52,645 nucleotides of DNA from Tenericutes bacterium ADurb.BinA124 (GCA_002068415.1 MVZM01000012.1:1-52645), one strand, 5' to 3'. Positions 17,071 through 26,516 are shown, counted from the stretch's first letter. Notes: generated from the letters alone by a model not told the origin. Translations and numbers: made by a program.

Positions 17071-18337
17071 TTCGAAAAAAGTCATATTAAAAAAAGCAAA
17101 TATTTCTTTCAACGACATAATTTTAGTTGCATTTCTCTTTCTTTATATGAGTGGAGAGACTTCAAGCTTTTTAAAATTTATTAGTTTTGCGCTATTTTTG
17201 TTATGGCTATTTCTTACATATCTTCCATTAACAGTTAAAGGTGAAAGCAAATTATCAGTAATTAGTATTTCAATTTTTCTTTTTCTTGGATACTATTTTC
17301 TTTCTGGTTTAATACATGGAAATTTACTTGACATTTCAAAACAAACTTTTACTTATTTACTTAATTTTTCTCCCTACTTTATTTATAATTATTTTAAGAA
17401 TTTTAATAGATTTAAATATAAAAAGATTTTAACTTTTTTAATTTTTATTTATATTTTTACCTTATTTTTTTCGTTAATCTTTCTTATTAATAATCCATTT
17501 TTGCCAAGAATTATGACGAATGACGGAGTTGATGGGAAAAATTATTTTTTTGGCGCCGGTTATTTTTTTGCTTATTCAGCGGCTTTATTATCAATTTTTC
17601 TATGCACAGTTTTAAAACAGGGTCTTATTAAGTCGAGAAAAAACATTTTTATTCTTTTAATTGTTTTGGTTTCCTCTTACTTTGTTATTTATCTTACTGG
17701 GTCAACCATTACTTTCGTTTTTTCCATAATTGGTTCAGTTATTTCCTTTTTATTTTCTTCGAGATATTTTGAAGACCATAAAATTAAAGTTAGAAATTTT
17801 ACAAAGAATATCTTTTTTCTTTTTCTTTTCTTAATACTTTTTTTAACACTATCACAAAAATTGGGCGAAATTTTAATGAATATCAACTATTTAAAAGAAA
17901 ATGCAGTTCAACAAAGATTGTTTGAAATTGGTGAGTATTTAGCTTTTCGTAGTTCTTCTGATAGCAATTTAATTAATAGATTTTTTACTATTGAAAGGGG
18001 TTTTACTGGAATATTATCAAACCCTATTTTTGGTGTAGGTCATAAGGTTGGAAATATATTGACGCTTGCTAAAAATTTAGGTGTATCTGGTCATAGTGAA
18101 ATTTTAGATATTTGGTCAATGCATGGAATAATTGGTTTGATAATGGTTCTAGTAATTTATATTTCTTTTTTTAAGATAATGATAAAAAAATACAAATTTT
18201 TTAATTTTTTTCCATTGCTGTTTACAATTGTTTTTATGTCCCTTTTTAATCCTTTTATTTGTTTTCAAACAAATTATTTCATTTTTGTTTTTGTTCCCAT
18301 ATCTTTATTTTTTCTAAAAAATAAAATTTATATTTAA
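17057..18337 (+). CDS. wzy: Wzy-like oligosaccharide repeat-unit polymerase or ligase
   Basis: Starting at GTG 17057 (AAAGGA 8 bases upstream) gives 426 residues; a longer frame from 16922 would overlap the previous gene by 149 bases and is unlikely. The protein is almost all hydrophobic, with about ten to eleven membrane segments and a longer loop near NYLKENAVQQRLFEIGEYL to GVGHKVGN, as in Wzy/O-antigen ligase proteins. In a locus with a flippase and a PglC-like initiator it is the natural candidate for block polymerisation on the outer side of the membrane. Wzy proteins have little sequence identity, so the call rests on topology and context. Confidence 0.75.
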   Translation: METINSKKVILKKANISFNDIILVAFLFLYMSGETSSFLKFISFALFLLWLFLTYLPLTVKGESKLSVISISIFLFLGYYFLSGLIHGNLLDISKQTFTYLLNFSPYFIYNYFKNFNRFKYKKILTFLIFIYIFTLFFSLIFLINNPFLPRIMTNDGVDGKNYFFGAGYFFAYSAALLSIFLCTVLKQGLIKSRKNIFILLIVLVSSYFVIYLTGSTITFVFSIIGSVISFLFSSRYFEDHKIKVRNFTKNIFFLFLFLILFLTLSQKLGEILMNINYLKENAVQQRLFEIGEYLAFRSSSDSNLINRFFTIERGFTGILSNPIFGVGHKVGNILTLAKNLGVSGHSEILDIWSMHGIIGLIMVLVIYISFFKIMIKKYKFFNFFPLLFTIVFMSLFNPFICFQTNYFIFVFVPISLFFLKNKIYI

Positions 18338-18353
18338 TTATTGAGGTTTACAT

Positions 18354-19073
18354 ATGGATTTTACTTATAATTCCTTTAAAAATTTAATTAATACACTTTT
18401 AAAGAATAATTTTATTTTTTGTGACTACACAAATTATTTAAAATTTTACAAATCTGTGATAATGAGACATGATATAGATTTTTCTTTGGAAAAAGCTCTT
18501 GAAATTGCAAAAATTGAAAGCAATATGGGTGTAAAATCTACATTTTTTTTGTTAATCACATCTAATTTTTATAATGTTTTTTCTTTAGAAGCAGAAAAAA
18601 TTATAAGAGAAATAATTAGTCTCAATCATAAAATCGGTTTACATTTTGATGAAACTCGCTATGATAATAATGATTTTAATCTTTTAATTCATAAAGAGAT
18701 TAAACTTCTTGAAGATTTTTATAGAATCAAAGTCGATTGTGTGTCATTTCACCGTCCTTCTAATTCTTCATTAATTAATAATTATGATTTTGGAAATATT
18801 ATAAATTCTTATTCTAATACTTATTTTAAAGAAATGTTATATGTTTCTGATAGTAGGAGAAATTGGAAAATGGATGTTATAAATATAATAAAAACAAAAT
18901 CTATTTTGAGATTACATTTATTAACTCACCCCATTTGGTATTCTGATATATCTAAGGATTTAGCACTGATTTTAAACGAGTTTGCAAATGAAAGAAAGAT
19001 TAGCACAATAAATTCAATTAAAAAGAACATAAGAAATAGTGATGACATTTTTAGAAGTGAAGGTATAAATTAA
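18354..19073 (+). CDS. NodB-like polysaccharide deacetylase homologue
   Basis: The 239-residue protein shows a distant NodB homology pattern: MRHDIDFSLEKALEIA (the RHDID motif standing for the family's metal-binding Asp pair), GVKSTFFLL, HKIGLHFDE, SFHRPS and LTHPIWY. The fold family removes acetyl groups from GlcNAc-type sugars using a divalent metal. No signal peptide is seen, so it would act on cytoplasmic substrates such as nucleotide- or lipid-linked sugars. It overlaps the start of the WbqC gene by one base. Enzymatic activity is inferred from the motifs. Confidence 0.7.
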   Translation: MDFTYNSFKNLINTLLKNNFIFCDYTNYLKFYKSVIMRHDIDFSLEKALEIAKIESNMGVKSTFFLLITSNFYNVFSLEAEKIIREIISLNHKIGLHFDETRYDNNDFNLLIHKEIKLLEDFYRIKVDCVSFHRPSNSSLINNYDFGNIINSYSNTYFKEMLYVSDSRRNWKMDVINIIKTKSILRLHLLTHPIWYSDISKDLALILNEFANERKISTINSIKKNIRNSDDIFRSEGIN

Positions 19074-19813
19074 TGAATATTGCAATCCATCAGCCACACT
19101 TATTTCCTTGGTTAGGATATTTTATTAAAATGGCTTTAGTTGAAAAATTTGTTTTACTTGATAATGTTCAATTAACTGACAGTTCGTATATGCATAGAAA
19201 TAGACTTTTAGATTGTAATGGTAAAATAAAATATTTTTCAATTCCCTTTGTAAAAAAAGATTATCTCCAAAAGAAATTTAGTGAACTTGAAGTTAATAAT
19301 AATGTAGATTGGAGAACGAGAAATTTAAATTTTATTAAAGAGAATTATAAAAAAACATTATATTTTAGTGAAGTTTGGCCATTTGTTGTGATGTTTTTCA
19401 ATAAAAAATTTTCATTTGTATATGAATATTCAATTCAAAGTATTATTGATATTAAAAATTTACTTGAAATTCCTACAAATTTGATTTTACAGTCCTCATT
19501 GAATTTACCATTAAAGGATTCCCACAAGTCAAATTTAATTGTTGAAATATGTAGAGAGTTAAATGCTACAAATTACTATTCAGGGAGTGGTGGATCATTA
19601 GATTATTTGGACACAAAACTATTAAAAAATAATAATATTAATGTAGCATTCATAAAAACTGATTTAATTCCATATAACCAAAATAATTCATTAGAATTTG
19701 TTCCGGGGTTATCAATTTTAGATTTGCTTTTTAATGTAGGTTTTGAAGGAGCAAAATTTTTTTTCTTACAAGTTTCAATGAATAATTTTTCTTTATTCAA
19801 TAAAAATGAATAA
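19073..19813 (+). CDS. WbqC family protein
   Basis: This 246-residue protein begins IAIHQPHLFPWLGYF, the hallmark of WbqC-like proteins, with YMHRNRL, IKYFSIPF, YYSGSGGSLDYLD and GLSILDLLFNVG further on. WbqC proteins occur in O-antigen and capsule loci; their reaction is not established, though a role in modifying amino sugars is often supposed. A second member lies at 21659, with the IS21 remnant between them. The frame continues normally to its stop and does not look truncated. Confidence 0.8.
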   Translation: MNIAIHQPHLFPWLGYFIKMALVEKFVLLDNVQLTDSSYMHRNRLLDCNGKIKYFSIPFVKKDYLQKKFSELEVNNNVDWRTRNLNFIKENYKKTLYFSEVWPFVVMFFNKKFSFVYEYSIQSIIDIKNLLEIPTNLILQSSLNLPLKDSHKSNLIVEICRELNATNYYSGSGGSLDYLDTKLLKNNNINVAFIKTDLIPYNQNNSLEFVPGLSILDLLFNVGFEGAKFFFLQVSMNNFSLFNKNE

Positions 19814-19941
19814 TTTTAGGAAAAGTTTTTATTTTGAAGTTTAAAAAAATATCCTTGTTTTAATAATTCTTTCTTTTTATGCTACAAACATCAATGTGAA
19901 ATTGCCCACCTTTATTGATTCGAAATTAACTACTTAGCGGT

Positions 19942-20022
19942 TTAACCACTCTTGATTTCTTTTAATTGATATGCTTCTCCTTTGATTGTAATAACATGAA
20001 CTTTGTGGGGCACCGCCCCATA
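19942..20022 (-). pseudogene. istB C-terminal fragment
   Basis: On the minus strand this reads YGAVPHKVHVITIKGEAY, QLKEIKSG and a stop, matching the end of the IS21 ATPase helper IstB, where the pattern is a hydrophobic strand followed by KGExYRLKE. The rest of the gene is absent. Confidence 0.65.
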
Positions 20023-20076
20023 ATAACAACTGTTAGCGTTGAATAACTAAAGATTTCTGTCATAAATTATTTATGC

Positions 20077-20180
20077 TTCAGAATGCAACTTTTAACAATA
20101 TTATGGGTAATCACTAGTTCTCTAGCAATTGCTCTCTTGAATCGACTATTTTTAAATCTAACAATGATTTCTCTTTTTCC
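20077..20180 (-). pseudogene. istA N-terminal fragment
   Basis: On the minus strand the frame reads KREIIVRFKNSRFKRAIARE and then LVITHNIVK, the N-terminal helix-turn-helix of the IS21 transposase IstA. The catalytic core is missing and the frame breaks after about 35 residues. Confidence 0.7.
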
Positions 20181-20472
20181 ATTATTTTTATCACTTTTTT
20201 ATCTCACAATCTATTAGTTCATGAGTATCGTTTAATACAATGGGTGGTCAATTTTAATCATTGTTTTTCTTAAAATCTGGTCAATTTCAGATTGCTATAA
20301 ACAATGCGAATTTTAAAACAAATACCTTAATTGGCTTTAATTTCTTTTTATATTTTTGAATCAATACTATACTATAGGAATTATTTGTCAACTTTTCATT
20401 TAAATATATTAAGAAAAATAATAAAAAAATATGGTTTATTTTAAAAAATAGAAAGTTTTGGTAAAGAAATCG

Positions 20473-21657
20473 ATGATGAAAAAAAAAATTTTAGTTATTT
20501 CCCCTGCATTTCCGCCGTATTCTGGTGTTGGTTCAAAAAGAATGGGAAGTTTAATAAACTATATATCCAATTTTGATAACTTTTCGTTATTAGTTATAAA
20601 AAACAATAATGATATGTGGAGTTCCAATTTGGTTTTAGATAAAGTTAATCCTAAAATTCCCACTATTGATATAAGATGTAATAATCCGAATTCGTTTTTT
20701 AAAATGCAAAAATTGTATTCTCGTTTTATATATGAGCAAACTTTGCTTTTTAAACCAGATATTATAATTATTTCTTCAGGTCCTTTTTACACTTTGAAGC
20801 CAATAAAAAAAATTAGAAGAGATTTTAAAATCAAAATTATTTTGGAATTCCGGGATTTGTGGTTGATTAATCCAAGAAAACCAAAAGGAATTGTAGGAAA
20901 ACTAAAATTTTTCTTATTAAACTTTTTTCAAGGAAATTATTTAACTGAATTTAAAGCTATTAATAATTCATCAAAAATAATTGTAACATCGAGCCGGGAT
21001 AAAGAAATTTTAATGAGAAAATATTTTGTGAAATACGAAAAAATATCGATTATTAAAAATGGATTTGATAGAGTTCTGTCAAAAAAATTGCTCCCAAAAA
21101 GGGAAGAAAATTTAAATGCATTTAAAATTTGTTTGTTTGGTAAGTTTTCATATTACTCTAAAGCATCGACACTAATTTTTTATAATGCGTTAAATTATTT
21201 ATCATTGAAAACAAAAATCCAGGTAGTTCATATTGGTGAGAAAGAACCTTTTGTTGAGAATTTATTCAATAAAAACATTAACGAAAATATTTCTTACTAC
21301 AATACGGGGTTTTTAAAATATGAAGATGGTTTATTAAAATGTTATAAATCAGATTTACTGCTTTTAATTGAAGATAGCCCGACAGGATTTGGAACAAAGA
21401 TTTTTGATTACATTATGGTAAATAAGCCGGTATTATTGATTGCACGGAATCCAGGTTTGCTTGGCGAACTTATATCATCATTTAAAAATGGTTTTGTTTC
21501 AACTTCTGAACTTGAAACAAAAAAAATCATCGAGTATATTATTTTGAATAATTTACAATGCTTGGATAATTTGGATAATATTGATAAATTTTCAAGAGAA
21601 AGACAAAATCAAAAGTATTTAGAAATCATAAATGAGTTGTTAAGGAGGAAAGAATAG
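20473..21657 (+). CDS. GT4-type glycosyltransferase
   Basis: From ATG 20473 (or 20476) the protein has about 394 residues; the longer frame from 20458 starts with TTG and lacks a better ribosome site. It has KKILVISPAFPPYSGVGSKRM at the start, ILEFRDLWLINP, IVTSSRDKEILMRKYF, IIKNGFD, FKICLFGKFSY and TGFGTKIFDYIMVNKPVLLIA, the layout of GT4 enzymes. Donor sugar unknown. It lies after the IS21 remnant and probably has its own promoter in the A+T-rich gap. Confidence 0.82.
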   Translation: MMKKKILVISPAFPPYSGVGSKRMGSLINYISNFDNFSLLVIKNNNDMWSSNLVLDKVNPKIPTIDIRCNNPNSFFKMQKLYSRFIYEQTLLFKPDIIIISSGPFYTLKPIKKIRRDFKIKIILEFRDLWLINPRKPKGIVGKLKFFLLNFFQGNYLTEFKAINNSSKIIVTSSRDKEILMRKYFVKYEKISIIKNGFDRVLSKKLLPKREENLNAFKICLFGKFSYYSKASTLIFYNALNYLSLKTKIQVVHIGEKEPFVENLFNKNINENISYYNTGFLKYEDGLLKCYKSDLLLLIEDSPTGFGTKIFDYIMVNKPVLLIARNPGLLGELISSFKNGFVSTSELETKKIIEYIILNNLQCLDNLDNIDKFSRERQNQKYLEIINELLRRKE

Positions 21658-21658
21658 A

Positions 21659-22402
21659 ATGATTATTAGTTCTCATCAACCCCATTATTTTCCATGGCTT
21701 GGATATTTAGATAAAATGGCGAAATCAGATTTGTTTTTAATAAATGATTTAGCGCAATTAGAAAAGAAATCACCGATGACAAGAAACTTATTTCTTGAAA
21801 CATCTGGAATGGTAAAATACTTAAGTTTAAGCGTTGAAAACGAGAAATTATTTGATAAAGAAAATAGACATATAAAATTACATGATTGTCAAAAAGTTTT
21901 AACTTCACACAAAAATTGGATTTATAATAATTATATTAAAGCATCTTATTTTGGAGAAATTTGGCCATTCATAAACGAAATACTTCAAAAAGATTTTTCA
22001 AACCTTATTGACCTTCAGTTAGAAACAATTATTTTATTTCGTGAATTATTTGATATAAAAACGCCAATGATGTATCATTCAGAATTGAATTATTCTTACT
22101 CAGAAGATAAAAATTTAAACTTAATTAATAAGTTAAAAAGTTTAAAAGCAAACATTTATCTGTCTGGAGTTGGAGCAAAAAAATATATTGATGTCGAATT
22201 GTTTGAACGAAACGACATACATGTTATTTTCCAGGAATTTGAATATCCAATTTATCGACAAATTAATTCATCTAGTTTTGTCAATAATCTATCAGCCTTG
22301 GACATGCTATTTAATTTAGGAATTAATCAACCAAAAAATATTTTTTACGAAAACATCTTAAAACAAAAAAATTTAGAAAAAAAGGATAAATATTGTGAGT
22401 AA
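21659..22402 (+). CDS. WbqC family protein (second)
   Basis: The 247-residue protein starts IISSHQPHYFPWLGYLDKM, has GEIWPFINEIL, ANIYLSGVGAKKYID and NLSALDMLFNLGI, and matches the WbqC protein at 19073 along its length, though strongly diverged. It begins one base after the glycosyltransferase stop and overlaps wbpA by 8 bases. Two WbqC proteins in one locus suggest two distinct substrates or a partnership; the reaction is not known. Confidence 0.8.
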   Translation: MIISSHQPHYFPWLGYLDKMAKSDLFLINDLAQLEKKSPMTRNLFLETSGMVKYLSLSVENEKLFDKENRHIKLHDCQKVLTSHKNWIYNNYIKASYFGEIWPFINEILQKDFSNLIDLQLETIILFRELFDIKTPMMYHSELNYSYSEDKNLNLINKLKSLKANIYLSGVGAKKYIDVELFERNDIHVIFQEFEYPIYRQINSSSFVNNLSALDMLFNLGINQPKNIFYENILKQKNLEKKDKYCE

Positions 22403-23702
22403 ATTAATAAAAAAATTTAAAAGTAAAACTGCTATTCTTGGAGTAATTGGCCTTGGTTATGTTGGTCTTCCTTTAGCTGTTGAAAAAGCAAGAGCTGGAT
22501 TTAAAACGATTGGATTTGATATTCAAAAATCAAAAGTTGAAATGGTAAATTCCGGAGAAAATTATATTGGTGATGTCGTAAATGAAGACCTTAAGCAGTT
22601 GGTAAAAAGTGGTAAATTAAGAGCTACTTTTGATTTTTCAGAAGTAGCTAAAGCTGATGCGGTTTGCATTTGTGTACCCACACCGCTTGATAAATATCAG
22701 CAACCTGATATAAGCTTTGTTCGTTCATCTGCAGAAAATATTGTTCAATATATGCATAAAGATATGTTAATAGTGTTGGAATCAACAACTTATCCTGGGA
22801 CGACCGAAGAATTATTGAAACCTATCCTTGAAAAATCAGGTTTGAAGTGTGGAACTGATTTCTACTTGGCATTTTCCCCTGAGAGGGTTGATCCAGGGAA
22901 TCTCATTTATAAAACTAAAAACACCCCTAAAGTTGTTGGCGGAGTAACACCAGAATGTACAGAAATTGCTGCAATAATGTATGAAAATATTTTGGCTGCC
23001 CCTGTTCATAGGGTGTCTTCTCCAGCAATAGCTGAAATGGAGAAAATTTTAGAAAATACTTATCGTAATGTAAACATTGGATTAATTAACGAACTTGCAA
23101 TGTTATGCAATAAAATGAACATTAATATTTGGGAAGTAATTGAAGCAGCAAAAACAAAACCATATGGTTTTCAAGCTTTTTATCCAGGACCTGGTCTTGG
23201 GGGGCACTGTATTCCTCTTGATCCATATTATTTATCATGGAAAGCAAGAGAATATGGATTCCATACTTCCATGATTGAATCTTCAATGATGATTAATGAT
23301 CGAATGCCCGAATATTGTGCTGAAAGAAGCATTAAGATTTTAAATCGATATAAAAAAGCCATCAACGGTTCAAAAATTTTAGTTCTTGGTGTTGCATATA
23401 AACAAGATATTGATGATTATCGTGAAAGTCCAGCAATTGAAGTAATTAATGAATTTGAAAAACTTGGTGCAATTGTTGAGTATTTTGATCCATATATTCC
23501 TGAATATAAAGAAGATGGAAAAATAAAAAAAGGCTTAACTGAATTAAATAAAGAAATTCTTAAGTCCGTTGATTTAGTTGTTATTACCGCTGCTCATACA
23601 AATGTTGATTATAATTTCATACAAAAGAATGCAAAAATGATATTTGATACGAAAAATGCTATGAAAAAAATATGCAATCGCGATAATATTGAACTGCTAT
23701 AA
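22395..23702 (+). CDS. wbpA: WbpA-type UDP-N-acetyl-glucosamine 6-dehydrogenase
   Basis: This 435-residue enzyme starts at GTG 22395 (AAAGGA upstream). It carries GVIGLGYVGLPLAVE, CVPTPLDKYQQPD, ESTTYPGTTEE, FSPERVDPGN, EMEKILENTYRNVNI and GPGLGGHCIPLDPYYL, which holds the catalytic cysteine, plus LGVAYKQDIDDYRESPA in the C-terminal domain. It oxidises UDP-GlcNAc at C6 to UDP-GlcNAcA using NAD. wbpB, wbpD and wbpE follow, which identifies it as WbpA of the UDP-GlcNAc3NAcA pathway rather than a UDP-glucose dehydrogenase. Confidence 0.93.
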   Translation: MSKLIKKFKSKTAILGVIGLGYVGLPLAVEKARAGFKTIGFDIQKSKVEMVNSGENYIGDVVNEDLKQLVKSGKLRATFDFSEVAKADAVCICVPTPLDKYQQPDISFVRSSAENIVQYMHKDMLIVLESTTYPGTTEELLKPILEKSGLKCGTDFYLAFSPERVDPGNLIYKTKNTPKVVGGVTPECTEIAAIMYENILAAPVHRVSSPAIAEMEKILENTYRNVNIGLINELAMLCNKMNINIWEVIEAAKTKPYGFQAFYPGPGLGGHCIPLDPYYLSWKAREYGFHTSMIESSMMINDRMPEYCAERSIKILNRYKKAINGSKILVLGVAYKQDIDDYRESPAIEVINEFEKLGAIVEYFDPYIPEYKEDGKIKKGLTELNKEILKSVDLVVITAAHTNVDYNFIQKNAKMIFDTKNAMKKICNRDNIELL

Positions 23703-23712
23703 GGGGGATAAG

Positions 23713-24792
23713 ATGAGTTTAAAATATGCTTTAATTGGTTGTGGAAGAATTTCTCCAAATCATGTTTCAGCTGCAATAAATAATTTATTAGAAGTTGTTG
23801 CTCTTTGTGATTTGGATATTAAAAAAGCGCAACAACTTGTAATTGATTTTAAACTAAGTTCTTCAACAAAAATCTACAAAGATTATAAAGAAATGATTGA
23901 AAAAGAAAAAATAGATTTAATTGCAATTGCAACAGAAAGTGGAAAACATGCTCAGATTGCTAAAGACTGTATTGTAAAAGGAATTAACTTAATAATCGAA
24001 AAACCCATATCTTTATCTTTAAAAGATGCAGATGATATAATTTCTTTATCAAAAAAATTCAAAGTAGTTGTAAGTGCTTGTCACCAAAATCGCTTTAATA
24101 AATCAATATTAAAAATTAGAGAGTCTATTGAACTAAATCGTTTTGGGAAATTATTTTATGGTACTGCTCATATTAGATGGAATAGGAGCAAAGACTACTA
24201 TACCCAAGCTCCTTGGAGAGGAACTTGGGAACAAGACGGTGGAGCACTAATGAATCAATGTATTCATAACATTGACCTATTAAGGTGGATGATGGGAAAT
24301 GACATTGTAGAAGTTTCAGGAATGACTGATAATGTAAATCATGAATACATTGAAGCGGAAGACTTAGGAATGGCAATAGTAAAGTTTGCAAATGGAAGTT
24401 ATGGAATTATTGAAGGTACAACCACCATATTTCCGACCAACTTTGAAGAAACTTTATTCATTTTTGGTGAAAAAGGGATGATTAAAGCTGGAGGAAAATC
24501 TGTGAACATAATTGAAGAATGGAAATTTGCGGACAATCTTGATAATCCAGTAGAAGTAAAAGAAAAATATCATGAAAATCCCCCTAGTGTATATGGGTTT
24601 GGACATAAACCACTTTATGCAGATGTCATTGATGCAATAAAAAACAACCGTGAACCTTATGTTACCGCAGAAGATGGAAGAAGGGCTTTGGAACTTGTAT
24701 TAGCAATATATAAATCAGCTGCAGAAGGAAAAATCGTAAAACTTCCCTTAAAAAACTGTTCAACAATGGATTTTGTTGGGAGGTTTAAATAG
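23713..24792 (+). CDS. wbpB: WbpB-type UDP-GlcNAcA 3-dehydrogenase (Gfo/Idh/MocA family)
   Basis: Starting at ATG 23713 behind AAGGGGG gives 359 residues; an upstream in-frame start overlaps wbpA. It has a Rossmann start KYALIGCGRISPNH, LIIEKPISLSL (the EKP motif) and GGALMNQCIHNIDLLRWMMG, where the His-Asp pair marks the active site. WbpB oxidises C3 of UDP-GlcNAcA, making the 3-keto substrate for the aminotransferase WbpE; in Pseudomonas the two enzymes work as a coupled pair recycling NAD with 2-oxoglutarate. Confidence 0.9.
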   Translation: MSLKYALIGCGRISPNHVSAAINNLLEVVALCDLDIKKAQQLVIDFKLSSSTKIYKDYKEMIEKEKIDLIAIATESGKHAQIAKDCIVKGINLIIEKPISLSLKDADDIISLSKKFKVVVSACHQNRFNKSILKIRESIELNRFGKLFYGTAHIRWNRSKDYYTQAPWRGTWEQDGGALMNQCIHNIDLLRWMMGNDIVEVSGMTDNVNHEYIEAEDLGMAIVKFANGSYGIIEGTTTIFPTNFEETLFIFGEKGMIKAGGKSVNIIEEWKFADNLDNPVEVKEKYHENPPSVYGFGHKPLYADVIDAIKNNREPYVTAEDGRRALELVLAIYKSAAEGKIVKLPLKNCSTMDFVGRFK

Positions 24793-25358
24793 TGGATTAT
24801 TTTGTTCATGAAAGTTCTTATGTTGATGAAAATGTAATAATTGGCAAAGGAACAAAAATTTGGCATTTTTCTCACATCCAAAGTGGGGCTGTTATTGGAG
24901 AAAAATGTTCGATTGGCCAAAATGTCAATATTTCTAACAATGTAAAAATTGGCAACAATGTAAAAATCCAAAACAATGTTTCGGTATATGAGGGCGTTGA
25001 ACTTGAAGATTATGTTTTTTGTGGGCCTTCAATGGTTTTTACAAATGACCTTACTCCAAGAAGCAAATATCCAAAAGGAGCTGAGTATTATAAAAAAACT
25101 TTAGTTAAATTTGGTGCAACCATTGGCGCTAATGCTACGATTGTGTGTGGTCATACCATTGGTAAATGGGCGATGATTGGATCAGGAAGTGTCGTCACAA
25201 AAGATGTTCCTAATTATGCCTTGATGGCTGGAGTGCCGGCTAAACAAATAGGTTGGGTATGTGAATGTGGGCAAAGGTTGGATAATAATTTTGTTTGTCA
25301 TTCATGTAACAGAAAATACAAATTAATGGAAAATTGTTTGGTTGAAGAAAGGAGTTAA
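24792..25358 (+). CDS. wbpD: WbpD-type N-acetyltransferase with C-terminal zinc-ribbon-like tail
   Basis: The 188-residue protein starts at GTG 24792, overlapping the wbpB stop by one base. It is a hexapeptide left-handed beta-helix enzyme (YVDENVIIGKGTKIWHFSHI, IGQNVNISNNVKIGNNVKI, TIGANATIVCGHTIG). WbpD acetylates the 3-amino group to give UDP-GlcNAc3NAcA. After the helix, residues 155-180 have CECG and CHSC spaced about 14 apart, a likely zinc ribbon that Pseudomonas WbpD, from memory, does not have. Confidence 0.9.
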   Translation: MDYFVHESSYVDENVIIGKGTKIWHFSHIQSGAVIGEKCSIGQNVNISNNVKIGNNVKIQNNVSVYEGVELEDYVFCGPSMVFTNDLTPRSKYPKGAEYYKKTLVKFGATIGANATIVCGHTIGKWAMIGSGSVVTKDVPNYALMAGVPAKQIGWVCECGQRLDNNFVCHSCNRKYKLMENCLVEERS

Positions 25359-25361
25359 ATA

Positions 25362-26495
25362 ATGCAGTTTAGAGACTTAAAAACTCAATATATAAAATAT
25401 AAGAAAGAAATTGATGAAGCCGTCGAAAAAGTGTTTATTGAATCAAATTTTATCAGTGGGCCTCAAGTAGTAGAACTTGAGAAGAGACTTGCTGAATATG
25501 TTGGCGTTAAACACTGTATTTCTTGTGCAAATGGAACCGATGCTTTATCTTTAGTTTTAACTGCATGGGGTATTGGCAAAGGTGATGCCGTTTTTGTACC
25601 TAATTTCACTTTTTTTGCCACTGCAGAAGTAGTATCATTTGTTGGAGCAACTCCGATTTTTGTCGATGTTGATGCTAAAACTTTCAACATTAATCCCAAA
25701 GAACTCGAAAAAAAAATAAAACAAGTAATCAAAGAGGGGAAATTTAAACCAAAAGTTATTATTCCGGTTGACCTTTTTGGTCTACTTGCTGATTATGAGA
25801 CCATTAGTGCGATTGCTAAAAAATATAATTTGCTTATTTTAGAGGATGGAGCACAAGGTTTTGGGGCCGAATATAAAGGTAAGAGAGCTTGTAGTTTTGG
25901 TAATGCTGCGATTACTTCCTTTTTCCCTGCCAAACCTCTAGGTTGTTATGGTGATGGCGGTGCTATTTTTACAAACGACGATAACTTAACAAGTTTATTG
26001 GAATCATTACGGGTCCATGGCAAAGGTGAAGATAAGTATGATAATATTAGAATTGGTGTTAATTCTCGTTTAGATACAGTTCAAGCTGCTATTTTAAATG
26101 TAAAAATGACTGCTTTTATTAATCATGAGTTGAATGATGTCAATATTGTTTTCAAAAAATATAATGACAGATTAAAAAAACATGTTGAAATTCCTTTTAT
26201 TCCTGAGGGATACTTATCAAGTTTTGCTCAATACACAATTAAACTAAAAAACAAACAACAAAGGGATGAATTAAAGAACTTTTTAAGTAGCTACGGGATT
26301 CCCAGTATGATTTACTATACAAAAACAATGCATAATCAAACCGCTTTCAAAGATTTTAATTGTTCTAATAAAGATTATCCAATTTCTACTTCCCTTTGTG
26401 ATATAGTTTTATCTTTGCCAATGCATCCTTATCTAACTGAAGAAGATATTGATTTTGTGTCTGATAAGATTATTGAGTTTTTATTGATAAAATAA
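25362..26495 (+). CDS. wbpE: WbpE-type PLP aminotransferase (DegT family)
   Basis: The 377-residue enzyme follows wbpD by three bases with GGAG upstream. It is a complete DegT/DnrJ/EryC1 aminotransferase: CANGTDALSLVL, VFVPNFTFFATAE, LILEDGAQGFGAEYKG and SFFPAKPLGCYGDGGAIFTN, with the PLP-binding Lys in PAKPLG, and VNSRLDTVQAAIL. It aminates the C3 ketone made by WbpB. It completes wbpA-B-D-E, which yields UDP-2,3-diacetamido-2,3-dideoxy-D-glucuronic acid. No WbpI (C2 epimerase to the manno form) is adjacent, unless one of the CapG proteins does that. Confidence 0.92.
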   Translation: MQFRDLKTQYIKYKKEIDEAVEKVFIESNFISGPQVVELEKRLAEYVGVKHCISCANGTDALSLVLTAWGIGKGDAVFVPNFTFFATAEVVSFVGATPIFVDVDAKTFNINPKELEKKIKQVIKEGKFKPKVIIPVDLFGLLADYETISAIAKKYNLLILEDGAQGFGAEYKGKRACSFGNAAITSFFPAKPLGCYGDGGAIFTNDDNLTSLLESLRVHGKGEDKYDNIRIGVNSRLDTVQAAILNVKMTAFINHELNDVNIVFKKYNDRLKKHVEIPFIPEGYLSSFAQYTIKLKNKQQRDELKNFLSSYGIPSMIYYTKTMHNQTAFKDFNCSNKDYPISTSLCDIVLSLPMHPYLTEEDIDFVSDKIIEFLLIK

Positions 26496-26516
26496 ATATT
26501 AAGGAGATAATGCAAT

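Larger units (their letters stand above)
19895..20289 (-). mobile_element. internally deleted IS21-family element remnant
   Basis: The right end, read on the minus strand from 20289, starts TGAAATTGACCAG and repeats AAAATTGACCACCC about 27 bases further in, the multiple terminal repeats of IS21 elements. The left end at 19895-19910 reads TGTGAAATTGCCCACC. Between them lie an IstA N-terminal fragment and an IstB C-terminal fragment with the bulk of both genes missing. The rest of the 19814-20457 gap is A+T-rich with nothing else recognisable. No clear target duplication is seen. The same end sequence recurs at 52585. Confidence 0.8.
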
